Counted from the first letter of the stretch, positions 44,345-53,801 are shown. The stretch: DNA of 64,000 nucleotides from Anabaena subtropica FACHB-260 (GCF_014697105.1 NZ_JACJRF010000022.1:1-64000), one strand, 5' to 3'. A program made the numbers and translations. Notes: generated from the sequence alone by a model not told the origin.

Positions 44345-44770
44345 ATGAAATTCAAACTCTTCAATGTTCTCACAGTTTGTCTAGTTACTTTAGCGGTGTT
44401 ATCTCCAGGGCTAGTAGTATTCAGTGTAGTTTGGGTTAAGCATATAGAGTTCGTTAAAACACAGAAATTAGCTTTGGAAGTAAATAAGATTAATCCAGCA
44501 AATACAACTCTGTCTACCATAATTACAACTCAAAAGTTAGAGCAACCTCAAGTTAGCACCCAATTTTCTGATCGAAATATCGTGAATCAACTGCTGACTG
44601 CTGAACATTATAAGCTTGCTGTTTTTTTGCAATGGTTCTTTTTGCTAACCCCTGTGTTTATTGGGTTAAGCATTATTGTTTATGACAGGTATCTTGTTTA
44701 TCGTGCTGCTGTTTTAAGAGAACAAATTGAAATGTTAGAAAGGCTTTGGCAACAAAGTATTGAACAATAA
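44345..44770 (+). CDS. Small two-helix membrane protein
   Basis: 141-residue protein with a hydrophobic N-terminal helix (VLTVCLVTLAVLSPGLVVFSVVW), a polar middle of about 60 residues that should face the periplasm, a second helix (LQWFFLLTPVFIGLSIIVY) and a basic/acidic amphipathic tail ending LRERQ-like (EQIEMLERLWQQSIEQ). The layout resembles a minimal sensor or structural membrane protein, but no family is recognised. GGAGAG seven bases before the ATG makes translation credible. It stands at the start of a row of small genes. Confidence 0.7.
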   Translation: MKFKLFNVLTVCLVTLAVLSPGLVVFSVVWVKHIEFVKTQKLALEVNKINPANTTLSTIITTQKLEQPQVSTQFSDRNIVNQLLTAEHYKLAVFLQWFFLLTPVFIGLSIIVYDRYLVYRAAVLREQIEMLERLWQQSIEQ

Positions 44771-44881
44771 ATATTTTGTCAGTAGTCAGTAGCATTTGCG
44801 TAGTGTGTCTCCTTGGAACAAGATTTGTCTTGATAAACAAATAACAACTCCACAATTTTGTAAAAAAAAAACAAATTCACC

Positions 44882-45157
44882 ATGACTGAAGCAACACAAG
44901 AACGCCAAACTTCATACTTTAATCTCATTGATGAGTTATTACAATGTCCTAATGGTCAAGAGCCAGAAATTTTAGAAGCTAAAGCAGAATTAATTGATGC
45001 TGGTTTTGTGGAAACTATTGTACAAGTAGCAACTGCATTTGCACATCAAGGTAATCAAGATGGGGCGCAGTTTTTATTTTTTTTAGCTCGTGAATTAGCA
45101 AAGAGTTTGGGATTGTATCCTGATTTTCAACAATCTGAAGGTGCAAATGAGGGGTAA
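44882..45157 (+). CDS. Free-standing N-terminal module of CHAT/TPR proteins
   Basis: 91-residue acidic helical protein. Its pattern YFNLIDELLQCPNGQEPEIL, AELIDAGFVETIVQVA, GNQDGAQFLFFLARELAKSLGL matches the module that usually forms the N-terminus of large cyanobacterial TPR-CHAT protease-like proteins. Here it is free-standing and ends two bases before another small gene. A stop codon and clean spacing argue against a simple truncation in this window; no CHAT or TPR remnant follows. It may act as an adaptor. Confidence 0.65.
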   Translation: MTEATQERQTSYFNLIDELLQCPNGQEPEILEAKAELIDAGFVETIVQVATAFAHQGNQDGAQFLFFLARELAKSLGLYPDFQQSEGANEG

Positions 45158-45159
45158 TA

Positions 45160-45471
45160 ATGCTACTAACTGCAACTGATGCTGGACACATAGCGTTAGA
45201 GTTTCTCTTGGCAGATTGGAATATTGTAGATGATTACAGAGATTGGTTTACTATCTTTAATTCTCGCCTCACAGGTCAGAATTGGTACATTGTGGAGTTA
45301 GGCGTAGAAGGATTTCCCGATAGATGGTATATCCAAGTTTACGACACAGCAGAATGTGACCCTAATTACACTTTTGTTTCCCCTATTCGTGGTTCGGAAG
45401 GATTTGCCGATTTGAGTCATTTGCCAGAAATTGTAGCTGAAGTATTAGTTGCAGAGCGTAAGTCTAGGTAA
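45160..45471 (+). CDS. Hypothetical protein paired with CHAT-type module
   Basis: 103-residue soluble acidic protein, rich in aromatic residues (DWNIVDDYRDWFTIFNSRL, GQNWYIVELGVEGFPDRWYIQVYD). It has an alpha-beta look with a helix at the end (LPEIVAEVLVAERKS). No family recognised. It begins two bases after the preceding stop codon, so the pair is translationally linked. An immunity-like or binding role would be speculation. Confidence 0.65.
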   Translation: MLLTATDAGHIALEFLLADWNIVDDYRDWFTIFNSRLTGQNWYIVELGVEGFPDRWYIQVYDTAECDPNYTFVSPIRGSEGFADLSHLPEIVAEVLVAERKSR

Positions 45472-45849
45472 AATAATAGGAAATAATTTTACTTTCTGAG
45501 TTACAAGAACCTTGACTTCTTAAATAAGTCAGGGTTCTAAATTTTTAGATGATTATATAGAATTCATGCTTGACTTTTCAAATACATATAATAGAGTAGT
45601 TATTGTCCACAAGAAACATTAGATAGCGGGCAATACAAAATACTAAATTTACTGGAATTTTTAGTGTAAATATAAGCTACATACAGAATCATTAAATTAA
45701 ATTTATATCAATATAAATCCATGAAAAATATCAGTGGTAAAAATACAGAATCATTTCTTATTTTTATACATTAATTCTGCTTTTAGTATGAATAAATTGA
45801 CTCAATTGTCAATATTAAATGACAAAAATATGTTATATTAGTTAGCGTG
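45472..45849. other. Intergenic region with hairpin
   Basis: 378 bp of AT-rich DNA. Holds the repeat hairpin at 45506-45538 and otherwise nothing recognisable; the promoter of the gene at 45850 should lie here. Confidence 0.4.
45506..45538 (+). terminator. Repeat-family hairpin acting as terminator
   Basis: 13-bp arms AGAACCTTGACTT / AAGTCAGGGTTCT (one wobble). The related hairpin at 55342-55374 has the same plan (AGATCC...CTTCTT...AAGAAG...GGATCT); this is a common hairpin repeat of Nostoc-type genomes. Confidence 0.6.
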
Positions 45850-46212
45850 ATGTACGCTACAAAAATATCAGTTGCAATGATTGCGGAAGATATCCTAGCT
45901 AAAGAATTCACAAGAGTCGTCAGTCACTACTACCCAAAAGTTGGGGAATTATTAGACGGGTGTCATGTGAAAGTCATCACCTGTTTCTGGGGACGACCTG
46001 CTAGACGCTTGCAATATATAGGAATTTATTGTTCTAGTGAAATGCTTCCTTATGTGCAAGCTCAAAAAGACATACTCCGAGAAGTGGCTGAAAATATGGG
46101 TCTAGTGCAAGTAGTCTGTATGAATGCTAAACGATTATTGCGAGATCCTAAGTCGAAGTTGAAAGATAACGACCCACGCCTATGGCTGGAGTTGCAGATG
46201 GTAGCAAAGTAG
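45850..46212 (+). CDS. Conserved hypothetical protein
   Basis: 120-residue basic protein, no signal or membrane segment. It begins MYATKISVAMIAEDILAKEFTRVV and contains VKVITCFWGRPARRLQYIG and a Lys/Arg-rich end (NAKRLLRDPKSKLKDNDPRLWLELQ). No family recognised. The ATG at 45850 is preferred to the adjacent GTG at 45847. It lies 21 nt before the luciferase-like monooxygenase gene and is likely in the same operon. Confidence 0.65.
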   Translation: MYATKISVAMIAEDILAKEFTRVVSHYYPKVGELLDGCHVKVITCFWGRPARRLQYIGIYCSSEMLPYVQAQKDILREVAENMGLVQVVCMNAKRLLRDPKSKLKDNDPRLWLELQMVAK

Positions 46213-46233
46213 AGTAGGAATCGCTAGCAAATA

Positions 46234-47235
46234 ATGAAAACTGGACTGTTCTGCAATTACGAAAATCATCACCAAGACTCACGACGCGCTATTTTTGAAC
46301 AAGTGGCGCTAGTGCGACAGGCGGAAAAGTTGGGTTTTGAAGAAGCCTGGGTAACGGAGCATCATTTTAATGAAGTAAATCTCAGCTCGTCAATATTGCT
46401 GTTGATGGCACATTTAGCTGGTGTCACCTCAACTATCAAATTAGGTACGGCGGCGGTGTTATTACCATTCCATAACCCGATTAGGGTGGCGGAAGATATT
46501 GCTACTTTAGATAATTTGTGCAATGGACGATTATTATTTGGTGTGGCGAAAGGGGGGCCATTTCCCCAACATAACAAGCATTTTGCTACACCAATGGGCG
46601 AATCTCGCGCCATGATGCTAGAGGCGTTGGCATTGATTCAAAAGCTTTTATATGAAACTGATGTATCATTTAACGGAGAATATTATCAATGCGATCGCCT
46701 GACAGTTTACCCTAAACCTTTACAAAGAGAAATTCCCGTTTATCTAGCCACTGGTGATGATGCAGGTATCGAATTTGCGGCGAACAATTCCTTTGCTTTG
46801 ATGGGAGGCCCACCGTTTGCTCTGGAGAGATTAAAAAAAACGGTGGACACCTATCGAGCCTTAAATTCTAGTGGTGGGGAAAAATTTGTTTTAGCACGCT
46901 TCTTTTATGTGGGCAAAACATACCATGAAGCAGTGAATGAGGCTTTACCTTTCATTAGGTATTTTAGCCAAAAAATGCAGGCTAATTCGTCCCAAGTAAT
47001 GCAGAATAGTTCTAGCGGTCATCAGCCATTTGACCGCACCAATATTTGTTTTGATGAAGACTACTTGATTGAAAATTCCATCATTGGTGATGTTGCTACT
47101 TGTCGGGACAAAATCAAGAAATTTCAAGACGAATTGGATCTAGGTACATTAGCGCTCAAACCCTCATCTTTTTCTCTGCAAAGAAATCAGGAAAGTTTGC
47201 AGCGCTACAACCAAGAGGTACAAAATTATGTCTAA
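46234..47235 (+). CDS. LLM-class flavin-dependent monooxygenase
   Basis: 333-residue luciferase-like TIM-barrel enzyme that should use reduced FMN (or F420) to oxidise a small substrate. Family patterns: GLFCNYENHHQDSRRAIFEQ, EEAWVTEHHFNEVNLSSSILLLMAHLA, IKLGTAAVLLPFHNPIRVAEDIATLDNL (in parts) and GRLLFGVAKGGPFPQH. Substrate unknown. Flanked by a hypothetical gene 21 nt upstream and another that overlaps its last 8 bases, forming a three-gene operon closed by a strong terminator. Confidence 0.9.
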   Translation: MKTGLFCNYENHHQDSRRAIFEQVALVRQAEKLGFEEAWVTEHHFNEVNLSSSILLLMAHLAGVTSTIKLGTAAVLLPFHNPIRVAEDIATLDNLCNGRLLFGVAKGGPFPQHNKHFATPMGESRAMMLEALALIQKLLYETDVSFNGEYYQCDRLTVYPKPLQREIPVYLATGDDAGIEFAANNSFALMGGPPFALERLKKTVDTYRALNSSGGEKFVLARFFYVGKTYHEAVNEALPFIRYFSQKMQANSSQVMQNSSSGHQPFDRTNICFDEDYLIENSIIGDVATCRDKIKKFQDELDLGTLALKPSSFSLQRNQESLQRYNQEVQNYV

Positions 47236-47599
47236 GTTGAATCTGCTTCCACCTGATGATTTACCACCAAAGATGGTGACCAAAGAGGATGGAATGCTGC
47301 ATCTGGAACTAGAACAATCTATTGGCAGATGCTTTTATCAGGCGTGCGATCGCATTACCCAAGCATTGCTAAATAATTGCCAGTGGTATCTTACCAAAAA
47401 AGACACCATCATCACGCTCATAGTTGACTGTCCAGATATTGTCTCTTACTGGCATATAGTCAGCAATATTCCCCAATTAGGGAACCGCCTAGAAAGGTTT
47501 ACCAAAAATGCCAAAATCCGCGTTTACCCCCCTTTTGGTAAAGGTGGGCCGTTAGAAATCAGTGTGAATGAAATTTCCGCCTATCGAGATTGGCTGTAG
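47228..47599 (+). CDS. Hypothetical protein overlapping the LLM gene
   Basis: 123-residue soluble protein, no recognised domain. MSKLNLLPPDDLPPKMVTKEDG leads to a helix with two Cys (RCFYQACDRITQALLNNCQW) and a beta-rich end (AKIRVYPPFGKGG, LEISVNEIS). Its start overlaps the end of the monooxygenase gene by 8 bp, showing coupling; it could be a small partner of that enzyme. A terminator follows. Confidence 0.7.
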   Translation: MSKLNLLPPDDLPPKMVTKEDGMLHLELEQSIGRCFYQACDRITQALLNNCQWYLTKKDTIITLIVDCPDIVSYWHIVSNIPQLGNRLERFTKNAKIRVYPPFGKGGPLEISVNEISAYRDWL

Positions 47600-47625
47600 A
47601 GTTTTACAACAATTCGATTCATCTC

Positions 47626-47660
47626 CCCAGTTTTCTAGAAAAAACTGGGTTTTTTGTTTT
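47626..47660 (+). terminator. Rho-independent terminator of LLM operon
   Basis: Stem CCCAGTTTT / AAAACTGGG, 6-nt loop, then TTTTTTGTTTTT. Textbook terminator 26 nt after the stop. Confidence 0.85.
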
Positions 47661-47774
47661 TACTTTATTTCATTAATTAATTTCGTTTTTTTACCAATGC
47701 TGAATTCACTAATTTTTAGTATTTTCAACCATTTTATCAACTTTTAAAACACGCCCTAGTTCCCCCTTTTTTCA

Positions 47775-50700
47775 TTAAGTTTCAACTGCTCCCAATGCCA
47801 GCAGCGCTAACCTCTGGGCAATTGTGATCCCAGTGACGTTGGTAATGTTCGTACCTTTGTAGGGTTTATCGGGATGCAAGGTTTTCACACATTGTCCGGT
47901 TTGAGCATCCCAAATTTTAATTGTGCCATTGTGACTACCACTGGCAAATATATAACCTTTTACTTGCTCTGTATTCTGCTGGCTCAAGGCGATTGATGAC
48001 CGGACTGTATGAGTGAGGACGGGTAAAGTTTTGCGGCAAGTGCCTGTGTTGATGTTCCAGAGTTTCACGGTTTGATCTAAGCTGTTACTTACTAGCATCT
48101 CGCCATCTGGACTAAAGGCAACAGACCATACACTGTTGTCGTGTCCTTGTAAGGTTTTTAGGCATTCTCCTGTGCTGACTGACCATAAACGGATGGTTTG
48201 GTCACTACTACCACTGCTGAGAATCTCACCATCTGGACTAAAAGCAACGGACTGGACTTTACTAGTATGACCGTGGAAGATGTTGAGACATTCTCCTGTA
48301 CTAATCGACCACAAACGAATTGTTTGGTCTTCGCTGCTACTAGCCAGAATTTTCCCATCTAGACTGAAGGCGACAGCCCAAATCCAACTGGTATGACCGT
48401 GGAAGATATTTAGACATTCTCCTGTACTGACTGACCACAAGCGGATAGTTTGGTCATCTCCGCTACTGGCGAGAATTTCCCCATCTGGGCTAAAGGTGAC
48501 AGATTCTACCCAATTACGATGACCTAGCAAGGTTTTGAGACATTTTCCTGTACTGACTGACCACAAGCGTACAGATTGATCAACACTACTGCTGGCTAAC
48601 AGATGGCCTTGGGGATGAAAAGCAACGGACGTTACCCAACCACTGTGTCCAATAAAGGTTTTGCTGCAACTACTTGTTTTGAGATCCCAAAGTCTCACTG
48701 TTTGGTCTGTACTACCACTAGCTAAGGTGTCACCTTGAGGACTGAAGACTACGAAAAACACTGAGTTGGTGTATCCCTTTAAGGTTTTGAGACATCGGCC
48801 TGTATGAGAATGCCAAAATCTGACGGTTTGGTCTGTACTACCACTTGCTAGGGTTTGACCGTCTGCATTGTAGGTAACGGAGAAAACTGAATTGCTATGT
48901 CCTCGTAATGTGTTGAGACATTGCCCAGTCCTCACAGACCAAAGCTTTACTGTTTGGTCATCACTGCCACTGACAAGGGTTTGAGCATCGGGACTGAAGG
49001 AGACAGAACGCACGCGATCGCTATGTTCATCTAAGATATTTAGGCAGTTACCATTATGGATATCCCACAAGCGGATAGTGCGATCGGCACTACCACTAGC
49101 TAGGGTATGATCGCCACTAAAGGCTACAGACCACACCCGGTCTGTGTGACCGTAGCAGACATGATGACACTCTCCTGTATTCATATCCCAAAGTTGGATT
49201 GTCCCATCGTCACGACCACTTGCTAAGGTTTGACCATCGGCACTAAAGGCAACTGAAAGGATTGATCCTGTTTGTCCTGAGAGAATTTGGCGACATTCCC
49301 CAGTGCTAATATCCCAAAGTCTCACGTTGGCTTCATCACTACCACTAGCAAGGGTCTGACCATCCGCACTAAACGCCACAGACCAGATGGAACTGGTGTG
49401 ACCTTGTAAAATTTTCTGACACTCACCCGTATTTACAGACCACAGACGGATGGTTTTGTCACTGCTACAACTAGCTAAGGTTTGACCATCTGGACTGAAA
49501 GCAACTGACCAAACCCAGCCAATATGACCTGTAAAATTGAGTAGTGGTTGTCCGGTTGCTACTTGCCAAAGACGTAATACACCCTCAGCGTCTCCCGTGG
49601 CTAACAGGGTTCCATCTGGGCTAAATGCTATACCGAAAACAATACCTAATGTTTCTGCAAATATGGAATGTCCTAAATCAGCATGAGCAAAATTGATATT
49701 GTGCAGATTTACTCGTTGTAAGTAAGCTTGCCAAATTGTCAGATGGGAAAAGTCATAATTTTGCAAACACGTTTGTCTTTGACAGAGTAAATTGAGAACA
49801 TTGCCCCCAGCATATCCAGTTTCCAGTGATGTTTTACCTCGCAGTTTTGTCAAAAGACCAATTAAAAAGTCTTCAATGGTAATTTGCCCTGGTAATTGGT
49901 TGAGTAGACGGGCGATCGCTGGTTGCAGTAAAAAACGTATTTGAGTTTCGCGGATATAGTCTTTGGACTGGGCTTTTAACAAAGCATGGGTTTGGAATAG
50001 GTGGTGTTTGGGGGGCGAAACTGGCGTTAAATCTGAGCAGAGTTCTTGACAAATTTGTTCTAGCAATTGCTCGGTGACATACTCCATCACCACAGGTAGG
50101 AGTGAGAACTGGGCAGCACTTTTTTCAATGAGCGATCGCTGCTCTAAAGATTCGAGAATTTCAATGAGTTTGGGGACAGATATGGCAGGAAAAATATCAG
50201 CTAGTAATTCCCGAAATGTCGCAGCTTCCCGATAAATTGCCAACCAATATATAACTGTTTTTTCTAACTCTGATAGACGGATAAATTGCTGTTCAATTAA
50301 ATTATAAATATTGCCAAAAACAATAGTACTATGTTGTAAAAAATCAGATATACTACCATCAAATAAGTTTTGAATTGTTGCTGCCACAATTTTTAAAGCC
50401 AAAGGATTACCAGAGTAATAGTCAATTAGCTGACTCCATTCGGCTGCTGAACCTTGAAAATTACCTTTTAAGTTTAATAGTTCCTGTCCTTGGGTTTGCT
50501 CTAATCCCCGCAGTAGGAGAGAGCGCACAGGTAGGCTGGCTCCTTCCAATATTCCCATTTCTGGAGGCTTTTCTCGACTTGTCAGCACCAAACAACTTTG
50601 ATGGATAGTCTCGCCTATTTGTTTGAGTAATTCACCATATCCCTCATACCCCACACAGTAAGCCCCAGTGCTACGACGAGTAACTTCGCCCAGGTTGGTT

Positions 50701-51461
50701 GATGGATGTGGCGTACCACCTTGGAGAATTGTCTCAAAATTATCCAGTACTAATAAACAGCGATGCGATCGCAGATAATACATTAACCGGGAAATTTTCC
50801 CCTCTACGGTTTCTGGAATGTCCTGTTCCTGCTTGAGCGAGAGAAACGTCAATAACTCCGTCAAAGTCTCTTGTATGGGGGGTGCATTGCGGAGCGATCG
50901 CCAAATCACACACTCAAAATCATTCTGTAAATGTTGCCCTAGCTTGACAGAAATTGAGGTCTTCCCCATCCCTCCCATGCCCAATAATCCAATGAGCCGA
51001 CATTTTTCTTCAACAATCCATTGCTGCAATTCGGTTAATTCTTGTTGCCTGCCATAGAAAAAACTAACATCAATTGCCTCTCCCCAATCCTGCCTTTTTG
51101 TAGCAGTTACTTCATCATTATGTATGGTTATTTCTGGAGTTTGAACAACCACTTCCAACACAGTTTTTTCTGGTTGGGAAACGCGATTTTCTAAATTAAA
51201 TTGACGTTCAATAGCTGCCCGAAAATTTGTTTTATTAACTTTCTCCCCTAAGACTTCTGAAAGCCGTTTCCACAACTTAGGCCCGACATCATGCTTTAAA
51301 TAAATCGGAGAATAGCTATATGTTTCCGCGATTTTATCATAACTTTGACGTTGCCAAGACCAAGATTCCCGCAACATAGCTTGTTGCAAATCACTCAAAT
51401 GCTCGCCAAATTTGTCAAAAAATAAAGTATCAGTAAATACTATGGCTTGTTCTAAATCCAT
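47775..51461 (-). CDS. STAND ATPase: vMAP-N / NB-ARC / 14 WD40 repeats
   Basis: 1228-residue signalling NTPase. Residues 1-95 form the vMAP-type N-terminal helical domain seen in many cyanobacterial STAND proteins (LSDLQQAMLRESWSWQRQSYDKIAE). NB-ARC follows from about 130, with P-loop GLLGMGGMGKTSISVKL, RxxLLVLDNFE Walker B and CLVLTSREKP. A helical arm links to 14 WD40 repeats (about 610-1200), two seven-bladed propellers; typical units read VWSVAFSPDGQTLAS and RLWSVSTGECLK. Such proteins oligomerise on ligand binding; the output is unknown. A 16-residue insert (TPHPSTNLGEVTRRST) sits in NB-ARC. No effector gene is adjacent. Confidence 0.94.
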   Translation of the reverse strand: MDLEQAIVFTDTLFFDKFGEHLSDLQQAMLRESWSWQRQSYDKIAETYSYSPIYLKHDVGPKLWKRLSEVLGEKVNKTNFRAAIERQFNLENRVSQPEKTVLEVVVQTPEITIHNDEVTATKRQDWGEAIDVSFFYGRQQELTELQQWIVEEKCRLIGLLGMGGMGKTSISVKLGQHLQNDFECVIWRSLRNAPPIQETLTELLTFLSLKQEQDIPETVEGKISRLMYYLRSHRCLLVLDNFETILQGGTPHPSTNLGEVTRRSTGAYCVGYEGYGELLKQIGETIHQSCLVLTSREKPPEMGILEGASLPVRSLLLRGLEQTQGQELLNLKGNFQGSAAEWSQLIDYYSGNPLALKIVAATIQNLFDGSISDFLQHSTIVFGNIYNLIEQQFIRLSELEKTVIYWLAIYREAATFRELLADIFPAISVPKLIEILESLEQRSLIEKSAAQFSLLPVVMEYVTEQLLEQICQELCSDLTPVSPPKHHLFQTHALLKAQSKDYIRETQIRFLLQPAIARLLNQLPGQITIEDFLIGLLTKLRGKTSLETGYAGGNVLNLLCQRQTCLQNYDFSHLTIWQAYLQRVNLHNINFAHADLGHSIFAETLGIVFGIAFSPDGTLLATGDAEGVLRLWQVATGQPLLNFTGHIGWVWSVAFSPDGQTLASCSSDKTIRLWSVNTGECQKILQGHTSSIWSVAFSADGQTLASGSDEANVRLWDISTGECRQILSGQTGSILSVAFSADGQTLASGRDDGTIQLWDMNTGECHHVCYGHTDRVWSVAFSGDHTLASGSADRTIRLWDIHNGNCLNILDEHSDRVRSVSFSPDAQTLVSGSDDQTVKLWSVRTGQCLNTLRGHSNSVFSVTYNADGQTLASGSTDQTVRFWHSHTGRCLKTLKGYTNSVFFVVFSPQGDTLASGSTDQTVRLWDLKTSSCSKTFIGHSGWVTSVAFHPQGHLLASSSVDQSVRLWSVSTGKCLKTLLGHRNWVESVTFSPDGEILASSGDDQTIRLWSVSTGECLNIFHGHTSWIWAVAFSLDGKILASSSEDQTIRLWSISTGECLNIFHGHTSKVQSVAFSPDGEILSSGSSDQTIRLWSVSTGECLKTLQGHDNSVWSVAFSPDGEMLVSNSLDQTVKLWNINTGTCRKTLPVLTHTVRSSIALSQQNTEQVKGYIFASGSHNGTIKIWDAQTGQCVKTLHPDKPYKGTNITNVTGITIAQRLALLALGAVET

Positions 51462-51804
51462 GTCTAATAAATAACAGCTAACAACTAATATAGAATCCTA
51501 TTTGATTATTGTCGGCGTAGCCTGCGCTTAAAAATTTAAGTATCTGTAGGGTGGGCATTGCCCACCAAAACCATGATACGGTGAGAATTGCCCACCCTAC
51601 CTACGTCTATTCAACATTTTCGCGTAGCGTCCCGCAGGGAAGAAAGCCAGACATAACAAGACAGCAAGTTAAAAACTATTGACTTTGACTATTGACTCAA
51701 TGAGAATACAAATTAAGTAATTACTATCATAGGTGATGCTTAATGGGATACCAATTCCTTTGACAAATTATTACAGTATTTATACTAAATGGGTTAATTG
51801 AGGA
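51462..51804. other. Intergenic region between STAND and cyclase genes
   Basis: 343-bp divergent region with a palindromic repeat (51546-51600), a GCGTAGCGTCCCGCAGGGAAG-type repeat (about 51616-51640) and TTGACTA heptamers (51670-51700). No gene seen. Confidence 0.5.
51546..51600. repeat. Palindromic repeat GTAGGGTGGGCA
   Basis: Inverted arms GTAGGGTGGGCAttgccCACC and GGTGagaaTTGCCCACCCTAC around a 15-nt centre; MITE-like, resembling in plan the GTAGGGTGCGTCAGT element at 33249. Confidence 0.75.
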
Positions 51805-53757
51805 ATGAAATCATTCCTGAACACCCTAAAGCTTGCTTACATAAGCAGAGTTAATTTAAAAAAATATGTTACTTTTGCCACAAGTTTTTCCATTGTGAAT
51901 GTTATGCACCAGTTAATTACTAATACTTGGAACTGGCTCCTGCGCTTTCTTCTGAAGCGAATTATTCTTGTGCTAACACTCATGTTTTGCCTGGGAGTAG
52001 GGATAGCCTTGGCAAATATGTCTCGCCTTTCGTCAAATTTAATTGAATCACAAGCAATTCAAAATGCAGCCTTGTATATTGAATCTTTGAATCAAGGAAT
52101 TAACTTGTACAGTGATAGCGCTGTCGAGCGAGCTAAGACAGTCAACGGAATTACTGTCACCCATGCTTATCTCACCGAAAAAGGGGGAATTCCCTTACCC
52201 TCAACATTTGCCATTGAACTAGGAGACCGTATCAGCGAACAAAATAAGGAAGTCTCGGTTCGATTGTATAGTGATTACCCCTTTCCTTGGCGAAAGGATA
52301 AAGGAGGGGCGCAAGATAAATTTGAGCAAGATGCACTAAGTTTTTTAAGAAAAAATCCCAATCGCAACTTTTTCCGTTTTGAAAAGAATGATGGACATAC
52401 CGTGTTGCGATACGGGAAAGCCAGCATTATGAAGGCTAGTTGTGTTGCTTGTCACAACACTCACCCGGATAGCCCTAAAACGGATTGGGAAGTAGGAAAT
52501 GTGGGTGGTGTGTGGGAGATTAACCAGACTTTAGATAGTTTAGTTGGCAAGGTAAGCAATAACCTCCAAGGAACCTTCATCATGCTGGGAGGAATGTCCT
52601 TTTTAGGACTTTCTGGATTGACTCTCGTAATTGGTAGACTACGACAAACTACCAAGGAATTAGAACAGCGCGTCAAAGAACGTACTACCGATTTGGTACA
52701 AGCTAACACTGACTTAGAAAAAAGAAACAGACTGATTCGCAAAGTTTTTGGACGTTATCTGAGTGATAACATCGTTGCCAATTTGTTAGATAGTCCTGAA
52801 GGATTGAAGCTTGGCGGTGAACGGCGCAAAATCACAATTCTAACTTCTGATTTAAGAGGATTTACTGCTTTATCAGAACAATTACCGCCAGAAGAAGTAA
52901 TTACAATTCTCAACTTATATCTGGAGTATATGGCAGATGTTATCAACAAATATCAGGGAACCATAGATGAATTTATGGGAGATGGAATCCTAGTATTATT
53001 TGGCGCTCCTTTCCCTAGAGATGGCGATGCACTCAGAGCCGTGGCTTGCGCTTGTGCAATGCAGTTAGCAATGGGTACAGTCAATATAAAAATGAAGGAG
53101 TTAGGTTTGCCCTCATTAGAAATGGGGATTGGCATTAATACTGGTGAAGTTGTAGTGGGAAATATTGGCTCAGAGCAACGAACTAAATATGGAATTGTTG
53201 GCAGTCAAGTAAACCTAACTTATCGTATCGAATCTTATACCAAGGGAGGGCAAATTCTCATCTCCAACCAGACTTTGAATGATGCTGGAGGGAGTGTAAA
53301 AATTGAAGGACAAAAGCAGATACAACCGAAAGGATTTAAACAACCAATTACAGTTTATGAAGTTTATGGAGTTGGTGGATTTTACAATATTTATCTACCA
53401 AAACAGGAGGAATCATTCTTTATGGTTCCCGAAGAAATTCCTCTCTATTATACAATTTTACAAGAAAAGCATATTACTAATACCCTATTTAGAGGAGCTT
53501 TAATTAAGCTCTCAAATAAAGGGGCAGAAATTCGTATAGATGAGAATATTCTAGTAGAAGATAGCTTGCCACCAGAGCTAACAAATATCAAAATAAATTT
53601 ATTAATCTCAAATAATCCACAGCAATTAAGTGATGATATCTATGTTAAGGTTTTAAAAACCTTAGCTAACAAGAGAAGTTTTTATATTCACTTTACTACT
53701 ATACCCACAAAGATAAAATTGCAGCTTGACGCTATCTATAAGTCAATTAGTCAGTAA
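51805..53757 (+). CDS. DUF3365 heme-sensor class III nucleotide cyclase
   Basis: 650-residue membrane protein. A transmembrane helix at about residues 50-72, a periplasmic DUF3365 (Tll0287-like) domain with heme c motif CVACHNTH and TDWEVGNVGGVWEI, a second helix at about 250-275, a HAMP-like/coiled linker, and a class III cyclase domain (ITILTSDLRGFTALSEQLPPEE; metal Asp also in DEFMGDGILVLFG). The specificity position holds Glu (TIDEFMGDG) rather than Lys, which points to GTP or an undefined nucleotide. The last 110 residues (FRGALIKLSNKGAEIRI) are PilZ-like. An alternative start is ATG 51904 (MHQLIT). Confidence 0.9.
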   Translation: MKSFLNTLKLAYISRVNLKKYVTFATSFSIVNVMHQLITNTWNWLLRFLLKRIILVLTLMFCLGVGIALANMSRLSSNLIESQAIQNAALYIESLNQGINLYSDSAVERAKTVNGITVTHAYLTEKGGIPLPSTFAIELGDRISEQNKEVSVRLYSDYPFPWRKDKGGAQDKFEQDALSFLRKNPNRNFFRFEKNDGHTVLRYGKASIMKASCVACHNTHPDSPKTDWEVGNVGGVWEINQTLDSLVGKVSNNLQGTFIMLGGMSFLGLSGLTLVIGRLRQTTKELEQRVKERTTDLVQANTDLEKRNRLIRKVFGRYLSDNIVANLLDSPEGLKLGGERRKITILTSDLRGFTALSEQLPPEEVITILNLYLEYMADVINKYQGTIDEFMGDGILVLFGAPFPRDGDALRAVACACAMQLAMGTVNIKMKELGLPSLEMGIGINTGEVVVGNIGSEQRTKYGIVGSQVNLTYRIESYTKGGQILISNQTLNDAGGSVKIEGQKQIQPKGFKQPITVYEVYGVGGFYNIYLPKQEESFFMVPEEIPLYYTILQEKHITNTLFRGALIKLSNKGAEIRIDENILVEDSLPPELTNIKINLLISNNPQQLSDDIYVKVLKTLANKRSFYIHFTTIPTKIKLQLDAIYKSISQ

Positions 53758-53801
53758 ATTTGGGATTGTTAAAGTCAGGCGATCGCTTCTAAAATAGGAG
53801 A

